The notes: generated by a model not told the origin, from the letters alone. A stretch of 64,000 nt of DNA from Mycobacterium nebraskense (GCF_002102255.1 NZ_LQPH01000037.1:1-64000); one strand, 5' to 3'. Positions 1 through 10,087 are shown, numbered from the stretch's first letter. Translations and numbers: made by a program.

Positions 1-708
<708 letters not shown>

Positions 709-906
709 ATAGGGAGGGGAGGTCCGCCAATTCGGTTGTCTTGGCGAGCCTTCGGAGAAACCTAGCGGTTTATGTTGGTCCCGTCACGTTCTGCGAAACC
801 CGGCGTTTCCCTCGCGGCCATCTGCGAAAAGGCGTGGAACACGCGGCATTCACGCAGGTCATAGCACCCGATATCGGAGCGTGATTGCGTCGTTATCATT
901 CCGTTA

Positions 907-922
907 CGTGAGATATTTCACA
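907..922. promoter_or_regulatory. CRP-type binding site upstream of rpfA
   Basis: CGTGAGATATTTCACA contains the perfect dyad GTGA-N6-TCAC of the cAMP receptor protein consensus TGTGAN6TCACA. It lies between the moaD2 stop and the rpfA leader. CRP (Rv3676) is established as a regulator of rpfA in M. tuberculosis. A plausible -10 (TATGAC, minus strand, 857-862) would put the site about 60 bases upstream of the transcription start; that spacing is inference. Confidence 0.8.
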
Positions 923-925
923 GTT

Positions 926-1204
926 TCAGCCGCCGGCAAAGGGGGGTAGAACGTCGATCGTGTTGCCGGTGCGTAAAGGTGCGGTCTCGTCGCGCACCGC
1001 GACCCCGTCACACAGGTAGGAACATCTGCCCAACACCGTGGCGAGTCGAGAGCCCCGTGCGGCGATGCGGTCGACCAGCTCGGCCACCGTGGTGCCGGGG
1101 CGCACCACCACCGTCTCCGACTCCGCTCCTGCCGCCGCCCGCGCGGCCGCGAAGTAGCGCACCGTCACCTGAATCCCGTCCTGTTGGACGGAGGCCTGGC
1201 TCAT
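926..1204 (-). CDS. moaD2: MoaD2, molybdopterin synthase small subunit
   Basis: Ubiquitin-like sulfur carrier that donates sulfur from its C-terminal thiocarboxylate during molybdopterin formation. The 92-residue protein has the beta-grasp pattern (VTVRYFAAARAAAG near the start, TIDVLPPFAGG at the end) and the obligatory C-terminal Gly-Gly. An upstream in-frame ATG (1216) would add four residues and overlap moaA2; the ATG at 1204 matches the length of Rv0868c. It follows moaA2 on the same strand with a 4-base gap, so the two are probably one transcript. Confidence 0.93.
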   Translation of the reverse strand: MSQASVQQDGIQVTVRYFAAARAAAGAESETVVVRPGTTVAELVDRIAARGSRLATVLGRCSYLCDGVAVRDETAPLRTGNTIDVLPPFAGG

Positions 1205-1208
1205 GGGG

Positions 1209-2288
1209 CTAGCCACCGATCGCGCTCATCGGACGGTCGGGCTGGATGAAGCTCGGGTCGTTGATGCCGTGACCGGCCGGCTTGCCCCACATCGCGATGC
1301 GCCATGCGGTTTCGATCGCGTCGTCGGACGCGCCGGTGCGCAGCAGGGTCCGAAGGTCGGTCTCCTCGACCGAAAACAGGCAGCTGCGGACTTGGCCGTC
1401 GGCGGTTAGGCGCGTGCGATCACAGGCCGAACAGAAAGCGTGCGAGACCGACGCGATGACACCGAACTTGCCGCTCGGCGTGCCCGGGCCCGTGTCGACC
1501 AGCCAGAGCTCGGCGGGCGCCGATCCGCGCGGCGCCGGGTCCGGACGTAGCCGGAAGTGGGGGCGCAGGGTGTCGAGCACATCGTCGGCACTCAGCGCCG
1601 TGCCCCGGCGCCATTGGTGCCCGGCATCCAGCGGCATCTGCTCGATGACCCGCAATTGGTGACCGTGTTCGAGGCAGAACCGCAGCAGCTCGACGACGTC
1701 CTCGCGCCCGGTGACGGGGTCGAGCACGGCGTTCACCTTGACCGGCGTCAAGCCCGCGTCGTGGGCGGCGGCCAAGCCGGCGAGCACGTCGTCGAGCCGG
1801 TCCCGGCGCGTGATCGCCGCGAAGTGGTCGCGATCCACGCTGTCCATGGACACGTTGACACGGTTCAGCCCTGCCTGGGCGAGGGCGGCGGCGCGCCGCG
1901 CCAGTCCGATGCCATTGGTGGTCAGCGAGATCTCCGGACGCGGCCGCAGGCCCGCCGCCGCCGCGACCACCTCTTCGAGGTGCCGCGCCAGCAGGGGCTC
2001 GCCACCGGTGAACCGCACGCTGGTGACACCCAGCCGGGTGACGGCGATGTGCATCAGCCGTGCCAGCTCATCGGGACGGAGCAGTTGCTCGCCGGGCAGC
2101 CAATCCAACCCCTCGGCGGGCATGCAGTAATTGCACCGCAGGTTGCAGCGGTCGGTCAGTGAGACGCGCAGGTCTGTGGCGACCCGCCCGTAGGTGTCCA
2201 CCAAGGGGCCCGTTGTCGGCGCGTTCTGCGAGGCGCCGCCGTCGGTGCGGCCCGGCACCGTCGGCAGACCCAGCGCGGTCAGCGTCAT
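1209..2288 (-). CDS. moaA2: MoaA2, GTP 3',8-cyclase (molybdenum cofactor biosynthesis)
   Basis: Radical-SAM enzyme for the first step of molybdopterin synthesis, GTP to the cyclic pyranopterin precursor. The 359-residue product has the SAM cluster cysteines C48, C52 and C55 in RCNLRCNYCMP, the glycine-rich FTGGEPLL, a second [4Fe-4S] cluster region (FCSACDRTRL ... VRSC) in the C-terminal third, and a C-terminal Gly-Gly. The start ATG overlaps the stop of the upstream membrane-protein gene (ATGA), and the length agrees with Rv0869c. The reading frame stays open further upstream, but that part is antisense-like filler over the membrane gene. Confidence 0.95.
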   Translation of the reverse strand: MTLTALGLPTVPGRTDGGASQNAPTTGPLVDTYGRVATDLRVSLTDRCNLRCNYCMPAEGLDWLPGEQLLRPDELARLMHIAVTRLGVTSVRFTGGEPLLARHLEEVVAAAAGLRPRPEISLTTNGIGLARRAAALAQAGLNRVNVSMDSVDRDHFAAITRRDRLDDVLAGLAAAHDAGLTPVKVNAVLDPVTGREDVVELLRFCLEHGHQLRVIEQMPLDAGHQWRRGTALSADDVLDTLRPHFRLRPDPAPRGSAPAELWLVDTGPGTPSGKFGVIASVSHAFCSACDRTRLTADGQVRSCLFSVEETDLRTLLRTGASDDAIETAWRIAMWGKPAGHGINDPSFIQPDRPMSAIGG

Positions 2289-2689
2289 GCGGCCATCCCT
2301 GAGTAGTGCGACGGCGAACTGACCGGAACGATCTCCTTGCCCAGCGGCATCAACGACACCGGGATGAGTTTGAGGTTGGCCAGCGCCAACGGGATGCCGA
2401 CGATGGTGATCGCCATCGCCAGCGCGCTGACTAGGTGACCGATCGCGAGCCAGATCCCGAACAGCAGCACCCAGATGATATTTCCGATGAGGGCGCCCGT
2501 CCCGGCAGTCGGCTTGTCGACGATCGTGCGGCCGAACGGCCACAACGCGTACGAGGCGATGCGCAGCGACGCGAAGCCAAAGGGGATGGTGATGATCAGC
2601 AAGAAGCTGATGAGCGCCGCGACCACGTATCCGGCGGCCATCCACAGGCCGCCGAACACGAGCCAGATGATGTTCAGGATCAGGCGCAT
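2285..2689 (-). CDS. YccF-family integral membrane protein
   Basis: Small membrane protein of 134 residues with two copies of the YccF domain. Each is a hydrophobic double segment with the pattern LNIIWLVFGG...IPFG or GNIIWVLLFG...VGIPLA. It corresponds to Rv0870c; function unknown. The start ATG at 2689 was chosen because GTGGAGGAG lies just upstream, which removes about 43 codons of unlikely N-terminal extension. Its stop overlaps the start of moaA2, suggesting translational coupling. Confidence 0.85.
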   Translation of the reverse strand: MRLILNIIWLVFGGLWMAAGYVVAALISFLLIITIPFGFASLRIASYALWPFGRTIVDKPTAGTGALIGNIIWVLLFGIWLAIGHLVSALAMAITIVGIPLALANLKLIPVSLMPLGKEIVPVSSPSHYSGMAA

Positions 2690-2851
2690 ATCTCCTCCAC
2701 CGATGTTGCCCAGCGTACCGAGTAGGGAATAACGGGGGTGCTCGTTAGGCAAGCATCCGAGTAGGATCAAGGACCAAACGGCGTCCTGCGCAGGCGGGAC
2801 GCCTATTGTGTTGGCCATTCTATTGATCCGTTAGACAAGCAGGTGAGACCA

Positions 2852-3259
2852 GTGCCGACCGGCAAGGTTAAGTGGTACGACGCCGACAAGGGGTTTGGCT
2901 TCCTGTCGCAAGAGGACGGCGAAGACGTGTACGTCCGCTCGTCGGCGTTGCCCGCTGGGGTCGAGGGGCTCAAAGCCGGCCAGCGCGTGGAGTTCGGCAT
3001 CGCCTCCGGGCGGCGCGGGCCTCAGGCGCTGAGCCTCAAGCTGATTGAGCCACCGCCCAGCCTCACCAAGGCGCGCCGCGAGACGCCCGCCGAGCACAAG
3101 CACAGCCCCGACGAGCTGCACGGCATGGTCGAGGACATGATCACGTTGCTGGAGAGCGCCGTGCAGCCCGAGTTGCGCAAGGGGCGCTACCCGGACCGCA
3201 AGACGGCTCGACGGGTTTCCGAGGTCGTTCGGGCGGTCGCCCGCGAGCTCGACGCCTAG
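2852..3259 (+). CDS. cspB: CspB, cold-shock-domain nucleic-acid-binding protein
   Basis: The N-terminal 65 residues form a cold-shock domain with RNP1 (KGFGFL) and RNP2-like (DVYVRSSAL) motifs preceded by GKVKWYD. Such proteins bind single-stranded RNA or DNA and act as RNA chaperones. A charged, partly helical C-terminal extension of about 70 residues ([18 protein letters not shown]...) makes it twice the usual Csp length, as in Rv0871. The GTG at 2852 is preferred because AGGTGAG ends five bases upstream. It is divergent from the YccF gene. Confidence 0.9.
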   Translation: MPTGKVKWYDADKGFGFLSQEDGEDVYVRSSALPAGVEGLKAGQRVEFGIASGRRGPQALSLKLIEPPPSLTKARRETPAEHKHSPDELHGMVEDMITLLESAVQPELRKGRYPDRKTARRVSEVVRAVARELDA

Positions 3260-3367
3260 TTCGTCGGCACACCCGGCGCCCGTCGGGCCACTTGCGCGGT
3301 GAAGGTGAGGAAGTGCCGGTCACGGGGTACTCCCACCTCGCCACAGTCGTCGAGCAAGGAGGCTGCG

Positions 3368-5296
3368 ATGGCACAGCAAGCGCACGTCACCGAGGAGCAA
3401 GCCAGGGCACTCGCCGAGGAGTCTCGCGAAACCGGTTGGGATAAACCGTCGTTCGCAAAGGAGCTTTTTCTCGGTCGTTTTCCGTTGGAGCTCATCCACC
3501 CGTTTCCCAAACCCTCGGCCGCCGACGAGGTGCGCACCCGCGCGTTTCTCGACAAATTGCGCGAATTCCTTCGCGGCGTTGATGGCAGCGTCATCGAACG
3601 CGACGCGCAAATTCCCGATGAATATGTGAAGGGTCTGGCCGAACTCGGCTGTTTCGGCATGAAAATTCCATCGGAATACGGCGGCCTGAACATGTCGCAA
3701 GTGGCCTACAACCGGGCTCTGATGATGATTTCCTCCGTTCATCCCAGCCTCGGCGCGCTGCTGTCGGCGCATCAGTCGATCGGCGTGCCGGAGCCGCTCA
3801 AACTCGCCGGAACCCCGGAGCAGAAGCAGAAGTTCTTGCCCCGGTGTGCCGCGGGCGCCATATCGGCGTTTCTGCTGACGGAACCCGACGTGGGCTCCGA
3901 TCCGGCCCGACTGGCCTCGACGGCAACACCCGTCGAAGACGGGACGGCCTACGAACTCGACGGCGTGAAGTTGTGGACGACCAACGGCGTGGTCGCCGAA
4001 TTGCTGGTCGTCATGGCCCGGGTGCCCCGTAGCGATGGGCACCGCGGCGGCATCAGCGCCTTCGTCGTCGAGGCCGATTCGCCCGGGATCACCGTGGAGC
4101 GTCGCAACAAATTCATGGGGCTGCGCGGCATCGAGAACGGGGTGACCAGGCTGCACCGCGTCCGGGTGCCCAACGAAAACCTGATCGGCCGCGAGGGCGA
4201 CGGTTTGAAGATAGCGCTGACCACGCTCAACGCCGGGCGGCTGTCGATTCCCGCGATCGCGACGGGTTCATCGAAGTGGGGGCTGAAGGTGGCGCGCGAG
4301 TGGTCCGGGGAGCGTGTGCAGTGGGGCAAGCCGCTGGCCGAGCACGAAGCGGTGGCCCGCAAGATCTCGTTCATCGCCGCGACCAACTATGCGCTCGACG
4401 CGGTGCTCGAGCTGTCCGGGCAGATGGCCGACGAAGGGCGCAACGACATCCGGATCGAGGCGGCGTTGGCAAAGCTTTGGTCCAGCGAGATGGCCTGCAT
4501 CATCGCCGACGAGGTCATGCAGATCCGCGGTGGTCGGGGCTATGAGACGGCGGAGTCCCTGGCCGCGCGCGGCGAACGCGCGGTGCCGGTCGAACAGGTA
4601 TCGCGTGACCTGCGGATCAATCGCATCTTCGAAGGATCCAGCGAGATCATGAGGCTGCTGATCGCCCGAGAGGCGGTCGATGCCCACCTGTCTGCGGCCG
4701 GTGACCTCGCGAAGCCTGACGCTGGTTTGCGGCAGAAGGCCGCCGCGGCGATCGGTGCAAGCGGATTCTACGCAAAGTGGTTGCCGCAACTCGTTTTTGG
4801 AGAAGGTCAGCGGCCCAGGGCTTACAGCGAATTCGGCCTGCTGGCCTCACACCTGCGGTTGGTCGAACGCTCCAGCCGCAAGCTGGCCCGCAACACCTTC
4901 TACGGGATGGCGCGCTGGCAGGCCAAGCTGGAGCAGCGCCAGGGATTCCTCGGGCGCATCGTCGACATCGGCGCCGAGCTGTTCGCGATGTCCGCGACCT
5001 GTGTGCGGGCCGAGGCCCAGCGCGCAGCGGACCCGACGGCCGGTCAACAGGTCTACGAGTTGGCCGATACGTTCTGCCGGCAAGCATCCCTGCGGGTCGA
5101 GGCGCTGTTCGAAGCGTTGTGGACCAATACCGACAGCTGCGATGTCCGGCTGACCCGCGAGGTGATGCGGGGCCGTTACGTCTGGCTCGAGGGTGGGATC
5201 ATCGACCAGTCGGAGGGCACCGGACCGTGGATCTCCCACTGGGAGCAGGGCGCGTCGACCGAGACCAACCTGGCTCGGCGCTTTCTGAGTTCCTAG
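3368..5296 (+). CDS. fadE10: FadE10, acyl-CoA dehydrogenase
   Basis: FAD-dependent acyl-CoA dehydrogenase of 642 residues, oxidising acyl-CoA to trans-2-enoyl-CoA in beta-oxidation. The three ACAD domains are visible: a helical N-terminus, FLLTEPDVGSDP near residue 168 (flavin/substrate loop), then QIRGGRGYE near residue 384 and RDLRINRIFEGSSEIMR. A long C-terminal extension beyond residue 430 resembles the VLCAD/ACAD9 group and Rv0873. The ATG at 3368 has a strong AAGGAGG seven bases upstream. It stands alone, with a short gap to the next gene on the same strand. Confidence 0.94.
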   Translation: MAQQAHVTEEQARALAEESRETGWDKPSFAKELFLGRFPLELIHPFPKPSAADEVRTRAFLDKLREFLRGVDGSVIERDAQIPDEYVKGLAELGCFGMKIPSEYGGLNMSQVAYNRALMMISSVHPSLGALLSAHQSIGVPEPLKLAGTPEQKQKFLPRCAAGAISAFLLTEPDVGSDPARLASTATPVEDGTAYELDGVKLWTTNGVVAELLVVMARVPRSDGHRGGISAFVVEADSPGITVERRNKFMGLRGIENGVTRLHRVRVPNENLIGREGDGLKIALTTLNAGRLSIPAIATGSSKWGLKVAREWSGERVQWGKPLAEHEAVARKISFIAATNYALDAVLELSGQMADEGRNDIRIEAALAKLWSSEMACIIADEVMQIRGGRGYETAESLAARGERAVPVEQVSRDLRINRIFEGSSEIMRLLIAREAVDAHLSAAGDLAKPDAGLRQKAAAAIGASGFYAKWLPQLVFGEGQRPRAYSEFGLLASHLRLVERSSRKLARNTFYGMARWQAKLEQRQGFLGRIVDIGAELFAMSATCVRAEAQRAADPTAGQQVYELADTFCRQASLRVEALFEALWTNTDSCDVRLTREVMRGRYVWLEGGIIDQSEGTGPWISHWEQGASTETNLARRFLSS

Positions 5297-5313
5297 CCGA
5301 TGCTGAGCGAAGT

Positions 5314-6327
5314 ATGGGAGATATGGCCACCTATGTTGCCGGGACGGGTGAATTCACTCGCGACACCAACTACATCACCACCCGCATCACCGCGGACGGG
5401 CGAGACGGCTATCCCGTAGAGCCCGGCCGGTATCGGCTGATTGTCGCCCGAGCGTGCCCCTGGGCCAACCGCGCCATCATCGTGCGACGACTGCTGGGGT
5501 TGGAACACGTTCTCTCCATTGGGTTTTGCGGGCCCACCCATGACGAACGCAGTTGGACGTTCGATCTGGATCCGGGGGGCGTCGACCCTGTGCTGCAGAT
5601 CCCGCGGCTTCAGGACGCGTACTTCAAACGGTTCCCCGGCTACCCGAAAGGCATCACGGTTCCGGCGCTTGTCGATGTCCCCTCCGGCGCGGTCGTCACC
5701 AATGATTTCGCGCAGATGACCCAGGACTTCTCGACGGAATGGACCGCCTACCATCGCGCCGGTGCGCCCGAGCTATACCCCGAGCGACTGCGCGCCGAGA
5801 TCGACGAGGTGAACAAGCGGGTCTACACCGAGATTAACAACGGGGTGTATCGGTGCGGCTTCGCCGGCTCGCAACAGGCGTACGAGGCGGCCTACGATCG
5901 GCTGTTCGCAGCCTTGGACTGGGTGAGCGACCGCCTGGCCAATCAGCGATATCTGGTGGGCGACACCGTAACCGAGGCCGACGTACGGCTGTTCACCACG
6001 CTGGCCCGCTTCGACCCGGTCTACCACGGGCATTTCAAGTGCAACCGAAGCAAGCTGAGCGAGATGCCGGTGTTGTGGGCGTATGCGCGTGACCTGTTCC
6101 AGACGCCGGGGTTCGGCGACACCGTCGACTTCGTCCAGATCAAGCAGCACTACTACATCGTGCACGCCGACATCAACCCCACCGGCATCGTGCCCAAGGG
6201 ACCCGACCTGACGGGCTGGCTGTCACCGCATGGCCGGGAGGCGTTGGGCGGCAAGCCTTTCGGAGAGGGGACACCTCCCGGTCCGCCGGTCGAAGGGGAG
6301 CGCGTGCCCGCCGGGCACGGCGCCTAA
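5314..6327 (+). CDS. Glutathionyl-hydroquinone reductase-like protein (Xi-class GST, ECM4/YqjG family)
   Basis: 337-residue thioredoxin-fold transferase. The family removes glutathione from glutathionyl-(hydro)quinones using a cysteine in a CPW motif, seen here as RACPWANR with Cys near residue 48. A GST C-terminal helical domain follows (LVGDTVTEADVRLFTTL), then a family-typical INPTGIVPKGP. No counterpart is known to me at this place in M. tuberculosis. Mycobacteria use mycothiol instead of glutathione, so the physiological thiol is unclear. The start could be the ATG at 5314 or the one at 5323; neither has a convincing ribosome site. Confidence 0.85.
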   Translation: MGDMATYVAGTGEFTRDTNYITTRITADGRDGYPVEPGRYRLIVARACPWANRAIIVRRLLGLEHVLSIGFCGPTHDERSWTFDLDPGGVDPVLQIPRLQDAYFKRFPGYPKGITVPALVDVPSGAVVTNDFAQMTQDFSTEWTAYHRAGAPELYPERLRAEIDEVNKRVYTEINNGVYRCGFAGSQQAYEAAYDRLFAALDWVSDRLANQRYLVGDTVTEADVRLFTTLARFDPVYHGHFKCNRSKLSEMPVLWAYARDLFQTPGFGDTVDFVQIKQHYYIVHADINPTGIVPKGPDLTGWLSPHGREALGGKPFGEGTPPGPPVEGERVPAGHGA

Positions 6328-6357
6328 TCTCTTCGTGCCCGCATCGGGCCGGCGCGC

Positions 6358-6846
6358 TCAATAGGTAAGGCGCACTGACCATTCCGCGTGCGGGACATCG
6401 CGCAGTTCGCCGCCGGGGTCCATCACGAGCGTCAGCAACTGCACGACTATCCCGACCATGCGTCCACGGTGTGGGTCGACCGGGGGGATGGTGACCGCGA
6501 ACCGGGTGTTGGGCCGAAAGATGGTGCTGGTGGTGTTGGTCGGGTCCTCGTACACCTGCAGCAGCCGCCACGGTGCCCGGTAGATTGCGTCGGGCACCGA
6601 GAGCTGCACCGGATAGCGCTCGCTGACCTTCAGCTCGCCCTGGGCTTGGGGCGTGTCACAGTCGTCGAGGTTGAGCACGCTGCAGTACAGGTAGGGTCCC
6701 ACCCTCGCGAGGTGGCCGTGCGAGTACGCGCTGATCTCGGGGCGCTGCGGACCGGACGGGCGCACCAGCAGCCAGGTGCCGACCCCGACGGCCACGCACA
6801 ACAGCATCATCAAGCCCGCGAGCAGCAGGGCCACACCGCGTTTCAC
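6358..6846 (-). CDS. Exported/membrane-anchored protein, DUF2771-like (Rv0875c type)
   Basis: 162 residues with one N-terminal hydrophobic segment (MKRGVALLLAGLMMLLCVAVGVGTW region, about residues 4-27) acting as signal anchor, followed by a mostly beta extracytoplasmic domain. Two cysteines (YLYCSVLNLDDC) could form a disulfide. Function unknown. The GTG start overlaps the stop of the upstream MFS gene (GTGA), so the two are translationally coupled. Confidence 0.82.
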   Translation of the reverse strand: MKRGVALLLAGLMMLLCVAVGVGTWLLVRPSGPQRPEISAYSHGHLARVGPYLYCSVLNLDDCDTPQAQGELKVSERYPVQLSVPDAIYRAPWRLLQVYEDPTNTTSTIFRPNTRFAVTIPPVDPHRGRMVGIVVQLLTLVMDPGGELRDVPHAEWSVRLTY

Positions 6847-8528
6847 TCGGGCACCACCGCCGGCCTGCCGCGACGCGTGCCCTCCTGCTCGACCATCACG
6901 GGCCGGTTACCTCCGAGGCCGGGGATCAGCGAGTTCCCTTGGAAGCTGACGAGCGTCTGCGCCAACCCGAGAATTAGTAGGGCCGTGACCGCGGTGAAGC
7001 CGACCCACAGGTCGGTGTAGACCAAGACGCCCACCGCGCCACCCAGCACCCAGGCCAGCTGCAGTGTCGACTCCGAGCGTCCGAATCCCGAGGCGCGTGA
7101 TTCCTCGGGCAGATCGTCCTGCAACGAGGCGTCCAGCGAGGCCTTCGCGATAGCACTGGAGCCCGCCGTGACCAGGGTGGCAATCACGGCCGCCACGAGG
7201 GTGCCCGCCACCGAGGCCGCCAACGCGACCGCCGAGACCGCCAGCGTGCAGCGCACCACCAGCACGGCCGGCCGGCCGAGCTGCAGGCGTGCGGCGGCGA
7301 AGTTGCCGGCGAAGTTGCCGATGCCGGCCGCCGCGCCGATCATTCCGAGCATGCCCAGCTGAACCCAACCGTTGGCTTGGTGCGCCTTGGCGACAAACGC
7401 CGGGTACAAGAACAGGAAGCCGACCATGACCTTGATGGTGCAGTTGCCCCACAACGAGGTAATGATGTTGCGGCCCAGCGGTTGTCGCAGCGTTCCACCG
7501 ACCTTCTTGACTGCTTGTGGCCAATGTCGCCGCAGTGGTTCGCTGTCCTGGCGGTAGCTCAAGGTCGCCGGCACCTCGCCCGCCGTCACCTCGACCCAGC
7601 GCGGGATCCGCATCGACAGTGAGGCACCGACGATCGTGACCGCGATGACGACGAACAACGCGCCGGGCAGCTTGAACAGGTGGGTGCAGACGAACTCGAC
7701 GCCCGCCGCGATGGCCCCGCCGGCGATGGTGCCGCCGAGCAGACCGAACACGGTCAGCCGGGAGTTCACCCGCACCAGGTCGATGGTCGGCGGCATGACC
7801 CGCGGCGTCACGGCGCTGCGCAGCACGCTGAAGGACTTGGAGAACACCATCATGGCCAGCGCGCACGGGTAGAGCACCCACGACGGGTAGCTCCCGGTGG
7901 CGCCGTCGTAGTTCATGATCAGCACCAGCGCCAGTGCCGTCCGCAAAACGAACGATGCGGCGAGGGCGACCCGCCGGCCGTGCTGCAACCGGTCCAGCGC
8001 CGGGCCGATGAGCGGCGCGATGACCGCGAACGGCGCGATGGTGATGAGCAGATACAACGCCACCCGGCCCTTGCTCTCTCCGGTTGCCGCGGCAAAGAAC
8101 AATGTGTTGGCCAGCGCCACGGCCATCGCGGCGTCCACCGCGAAGTTCGCCACCACCGGCCACGTCAGCGCCGTCAGACCGGACTTGTCGGCGCCGTCGG
8201 CGGTGGCGGCGCGTTGCACCATCCAATACATCCGCGAGCCCATCTCGCGGCTTCGCTGTGCGGCGGCGCGGGTGACGGTGATCCGTTCACCGGCGGCGGC
8301 ACTAGGCGGGGGTGCGCTGTCGCTTCGATCCGGCTCCGACTGCTGGCCGATGGGCGGTAGGTAGCGATTGGCGCTCGGCATCGGCGGTGGCCGGCGCGGC
8401 CGGCGGTTGGCGGCATCATCGGCGGGGTAATTGGCCGTGCCCGGATGTTGATTGGTAGCTCCATTACGGGGCCGGCGACCCGGAGTGGAGGCCACGCGGC
8501 CCGGATCGTCACGCCACCGTCCAGACAC
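6843..8528 (-). CDS. MFS-type multi-pass membrane transporter (Rv0876c type)
   Basis: 561 residues. A hydrophilic, proline/arginine-rich N-terminal 130 residues precede about 10-12 membrane segments with the spacing of a major-facilitator protein (for example LYLLITIAPFAVIAPLIGPALDR and the loop after it). Substrate unknown. The GTG at 8528 was chosen because GGGGAG sits about seven bases upstream; in-frame codons beyond it run into the divergent promoter region. Coupled to the exported protein downstream. Confidence 0.82.
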   Translation of the reverse strand: MSGRWRDDPGRVASTPGRRPRNGATNQHPGTANYPADDAANRRPRRPPPMPSANRYLPPIGQQSEPDRSDSAPPPSAAAGERITVTRAAAQRSREMGSRMYWMVQRAATADGADKSGLTALTWPVVANFAVDAAMAVALANTLFFAAATGESKGRVALYLLITIAPFAVIAPLIGPALDRLQHGRRVALAASFVLRTALALVLIMNYDGATGSYPSWVLYPCALAMMVFSKSFSVLRSAVTPRVMPPTIDLVRVNSRLTVFGLLGGTIAGGAIAAGVEFVCTHLFKLPGALFVVIAVTIVGASLSMRIPRWVEVTAGEVPATLSYRQDSEPLRRHWPQAVKKVGGTLRQPLGRNIITSLWGNCTIKVMVGFLFLYPAFVAKAHQANGWVQLGMLGMIGAAAGIGNFAGNFAAARLQLGRPAVLVVRCTLAVSAVALAASVAGTLVAAVIATLVTAGSSAIAKASLDASLQDDLPEESRASGFGRSESTLQLAWVLGGAVGVLVYTDLWVGFTAVTALLILGLAQTLVSFQGNSLIPGLGGNRPVMVEQEGTRRGRPAVVPE

Positions 8529-8625
8529 GTTCCGATTCTCCCCTATGCCGACGACATGCGTCTGCAGGTAACGGGGCGTGGCTCGCCAACCTAGTATTGG
8601 AACCGCAATGCAGGAAGGGGACATC

Positions 8626-9603
8626 GTGACCGGGCCCATCGAGGAATCCGCCGTGGCGATCGTGGCCGACTGGCCAGAGGGGCTGGCGGCCGTGCTCACG
8701 GGCGCAATGGAGCAGGCCAGGGCCGCCGTCGTGGAGTTCAGCGGCGCGGAGGCGGTCGGCGATTACCTGGGCGTCAGCTACGAGGATCCGGCCGCCGCCA
8801 CTCACCGGTTCCTGGCGCATTTGCCCGGTTATCAGGGCTGGCAATGGGCCGTCGTCGTCGCCGCGCATCCCGGCGCCGACCACGCCACCGTCAGCGAAGT
8901 GGTGCTGATCCCGGGTCCGACGGCGTTGCTGGCGCCCGAGTGGGTCCCGTGGGATCGGCGGGTGCGGCCGGGGGACTTGAGCCCCGGAGACCTGCTGGCC
9001 CCGGCCGCAGACGATCCGCGGTTGGTTCCCGGCTATGCAGCCAGCGGTGACGCACAGGTCGACGAGACCGCCGATGAAGTCGGACTGGGCCGCCGCTGGG
9101 TGATGAGCGCCTGGGGCCGCGCGGAGGCAGCCGAGCGATGGCACACCGGAGAGCACGGTCCCGACTCGCCGATGGCGCGCTCGACCAAACGGGTGTGCCG
9201 CGACTGCGGGTTCTTCCTCCCGTTGGCGGGATCGCTCGGCGCGATGTTCGGCGTCTGCGGCAACGAACTGTCGGCCGACGGGCAGATCGTCGACAAGCAG
9301 TACGGTTGCGGCGCGCATTCGGATACCCAGGCGCAGGCGGGTACCGGTTCGCCCATGTACGAGCCATACGACGATGGCGTGCTCGACGTCGTGGAGGCGC
9401 CGCCTGAGCCGGCCGAGACATCCGAGGCGCAGCCGGAGGCTCCCGAGTCGCCGACCGAGCCACCCGAATCCCACACCCAGGACGTCCAGCCAGACGGCAG
9501 CCCGGAGGAGTCGGCATCAGCGCCCGAGACGCCGGAGCCGCGGTCAGAGGTGCCGCAGTCAGAAGCGCCGGAGTCGCAGCCCGAGCAGCTCGAGGCGGAT
9601 TAG
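8626..9603 (+). CDS. DUF3027 conserved actinobacterial protein (Rv0877 type)
   Basis: 325 residues. The N-terminal two thirds is the DUF3027 domain, with HLPGYQGWQWAVV and SEVVLIPGPTALLAPEWVPW. A cysteine-rich segment follows (CRDCGFFLPL ... GVCGNEL ... YGCGAH) that could bind a metal. The C-terminus is a repetitive low-complexity tail rich in Glu, Pro and Ser. The GTG at 8626 is supported by GGAAGGGG five bases upstream; an ATG at 8608 is the alternative. Divergent from the MFS gene; its stop overlaps that of the convergent SRPBCC gene within TTAG. Confidence 0.85.
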   Translation: MTGPIEESAVAIVADWPEGLAAVLTGAMEQARAAVVEFSGAEAVGDYLGVSYEDPAAATHRFLAHLPGYQGWQWAVVVAAHPGADHATVSEVVLIPGPTALLAPEWVPWDRRVRPGDLSPGDLLAPAADDPRLVPGYAASGDAQVDETADEVGLGRRWVMSAWGRAEAAERWHTGEHGPDSPMARSTKRVCRDCGFFLPLAGSLGAMFGVCGNELSADGQIVDKQYGCGAHSDTQAQAGTGSPMYEPYDDGVLDVVEAPPEPAETSEAQPEAPESPTEPPESHTQDVQPDGSPEESASAPETPEPRSEVPQSEAPESQPEQLEAD

Positions 9604-10055
9604 CCCTTTTCGGCGGCGGCCTTGATCTTGGCCAACGAGGTGTTCATTCCCTCGAGCAATTCGCGTTCGAAGTTGGTGGTCCCACCCAAGAGCGCATTCA
9701 CCGTCAGGTTCGAGACCGCGGTCACGCCGTTCTCGGCGTGACGGCTTTCAATCAGCCGGGTGCCCTCGCCGGTGGGTTGGAGCTCGTAACTCCAGATCGT
9801 GTGGTTGGCGTCGACTCGGAACGCAAGCTTGGTCTCGGGGATGACCTCGACGACCGTGGACGTGGTCGGCCAGAACATTCGGTTACGGCGATTGATGTTG
9901 ATGCTGCGCATGCCCTGGCGCAGCGGACCGAAGGTCTTCATCCAACGGCATTGTGGGCTCCATTCCGGCATCCGCCGAAGATCGGATATCAACCCCCACA
10001 CCGTGGAAACCGGTGCGTCGATATCGATTTGCGCTTGCAGTAGTGGAGCTACCAT
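9600..10055 (-). CDS. SRPBCC/polyketide-cyclase-like lipid-binding fold protein
   Basis: 151-residue START/Bet v1-like protein: an N-terminal beta strand LLQAQIDIDAPVSTVWGLIS, then DLRRMPEWSPQCR, a beta-rich body, and a long C-terminal helix (FERELLEGMNTSLAKIKAAAE). Such proteins bind hydrophobic ligands in a cavity; the ligand is unknown. GGGAGGA precedes the ATG at 10055. It occupies the place where M. tuberculosis carries PPE13. Confidence 0.82.
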   Translation of the reverse strand: MVAPLLQAQIDIDAPVSTVWGLISDLRRMPEWSPQCRWMKTFGPLRQGMRSININRRNRMFWPTTSTVVEVIPETKLAFRVDANHTIWSYELQPTGEGTRLIESRHAENGVTAVSNLTVNALLGGTTNFERELLEGMNTSLAKIKAAAEKG

Positions 10056-10087
10056 CGGTCCTCCCGGGTCCGTGATGGGTGCGAAAC

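Noticed and set aside
2289..2645. 119-codon upstream extension of moaA2
   Set aside because: It overlaps the YccF gene in another frame with repetitive basic sequence, and the ATG at 2288 gives the family length.
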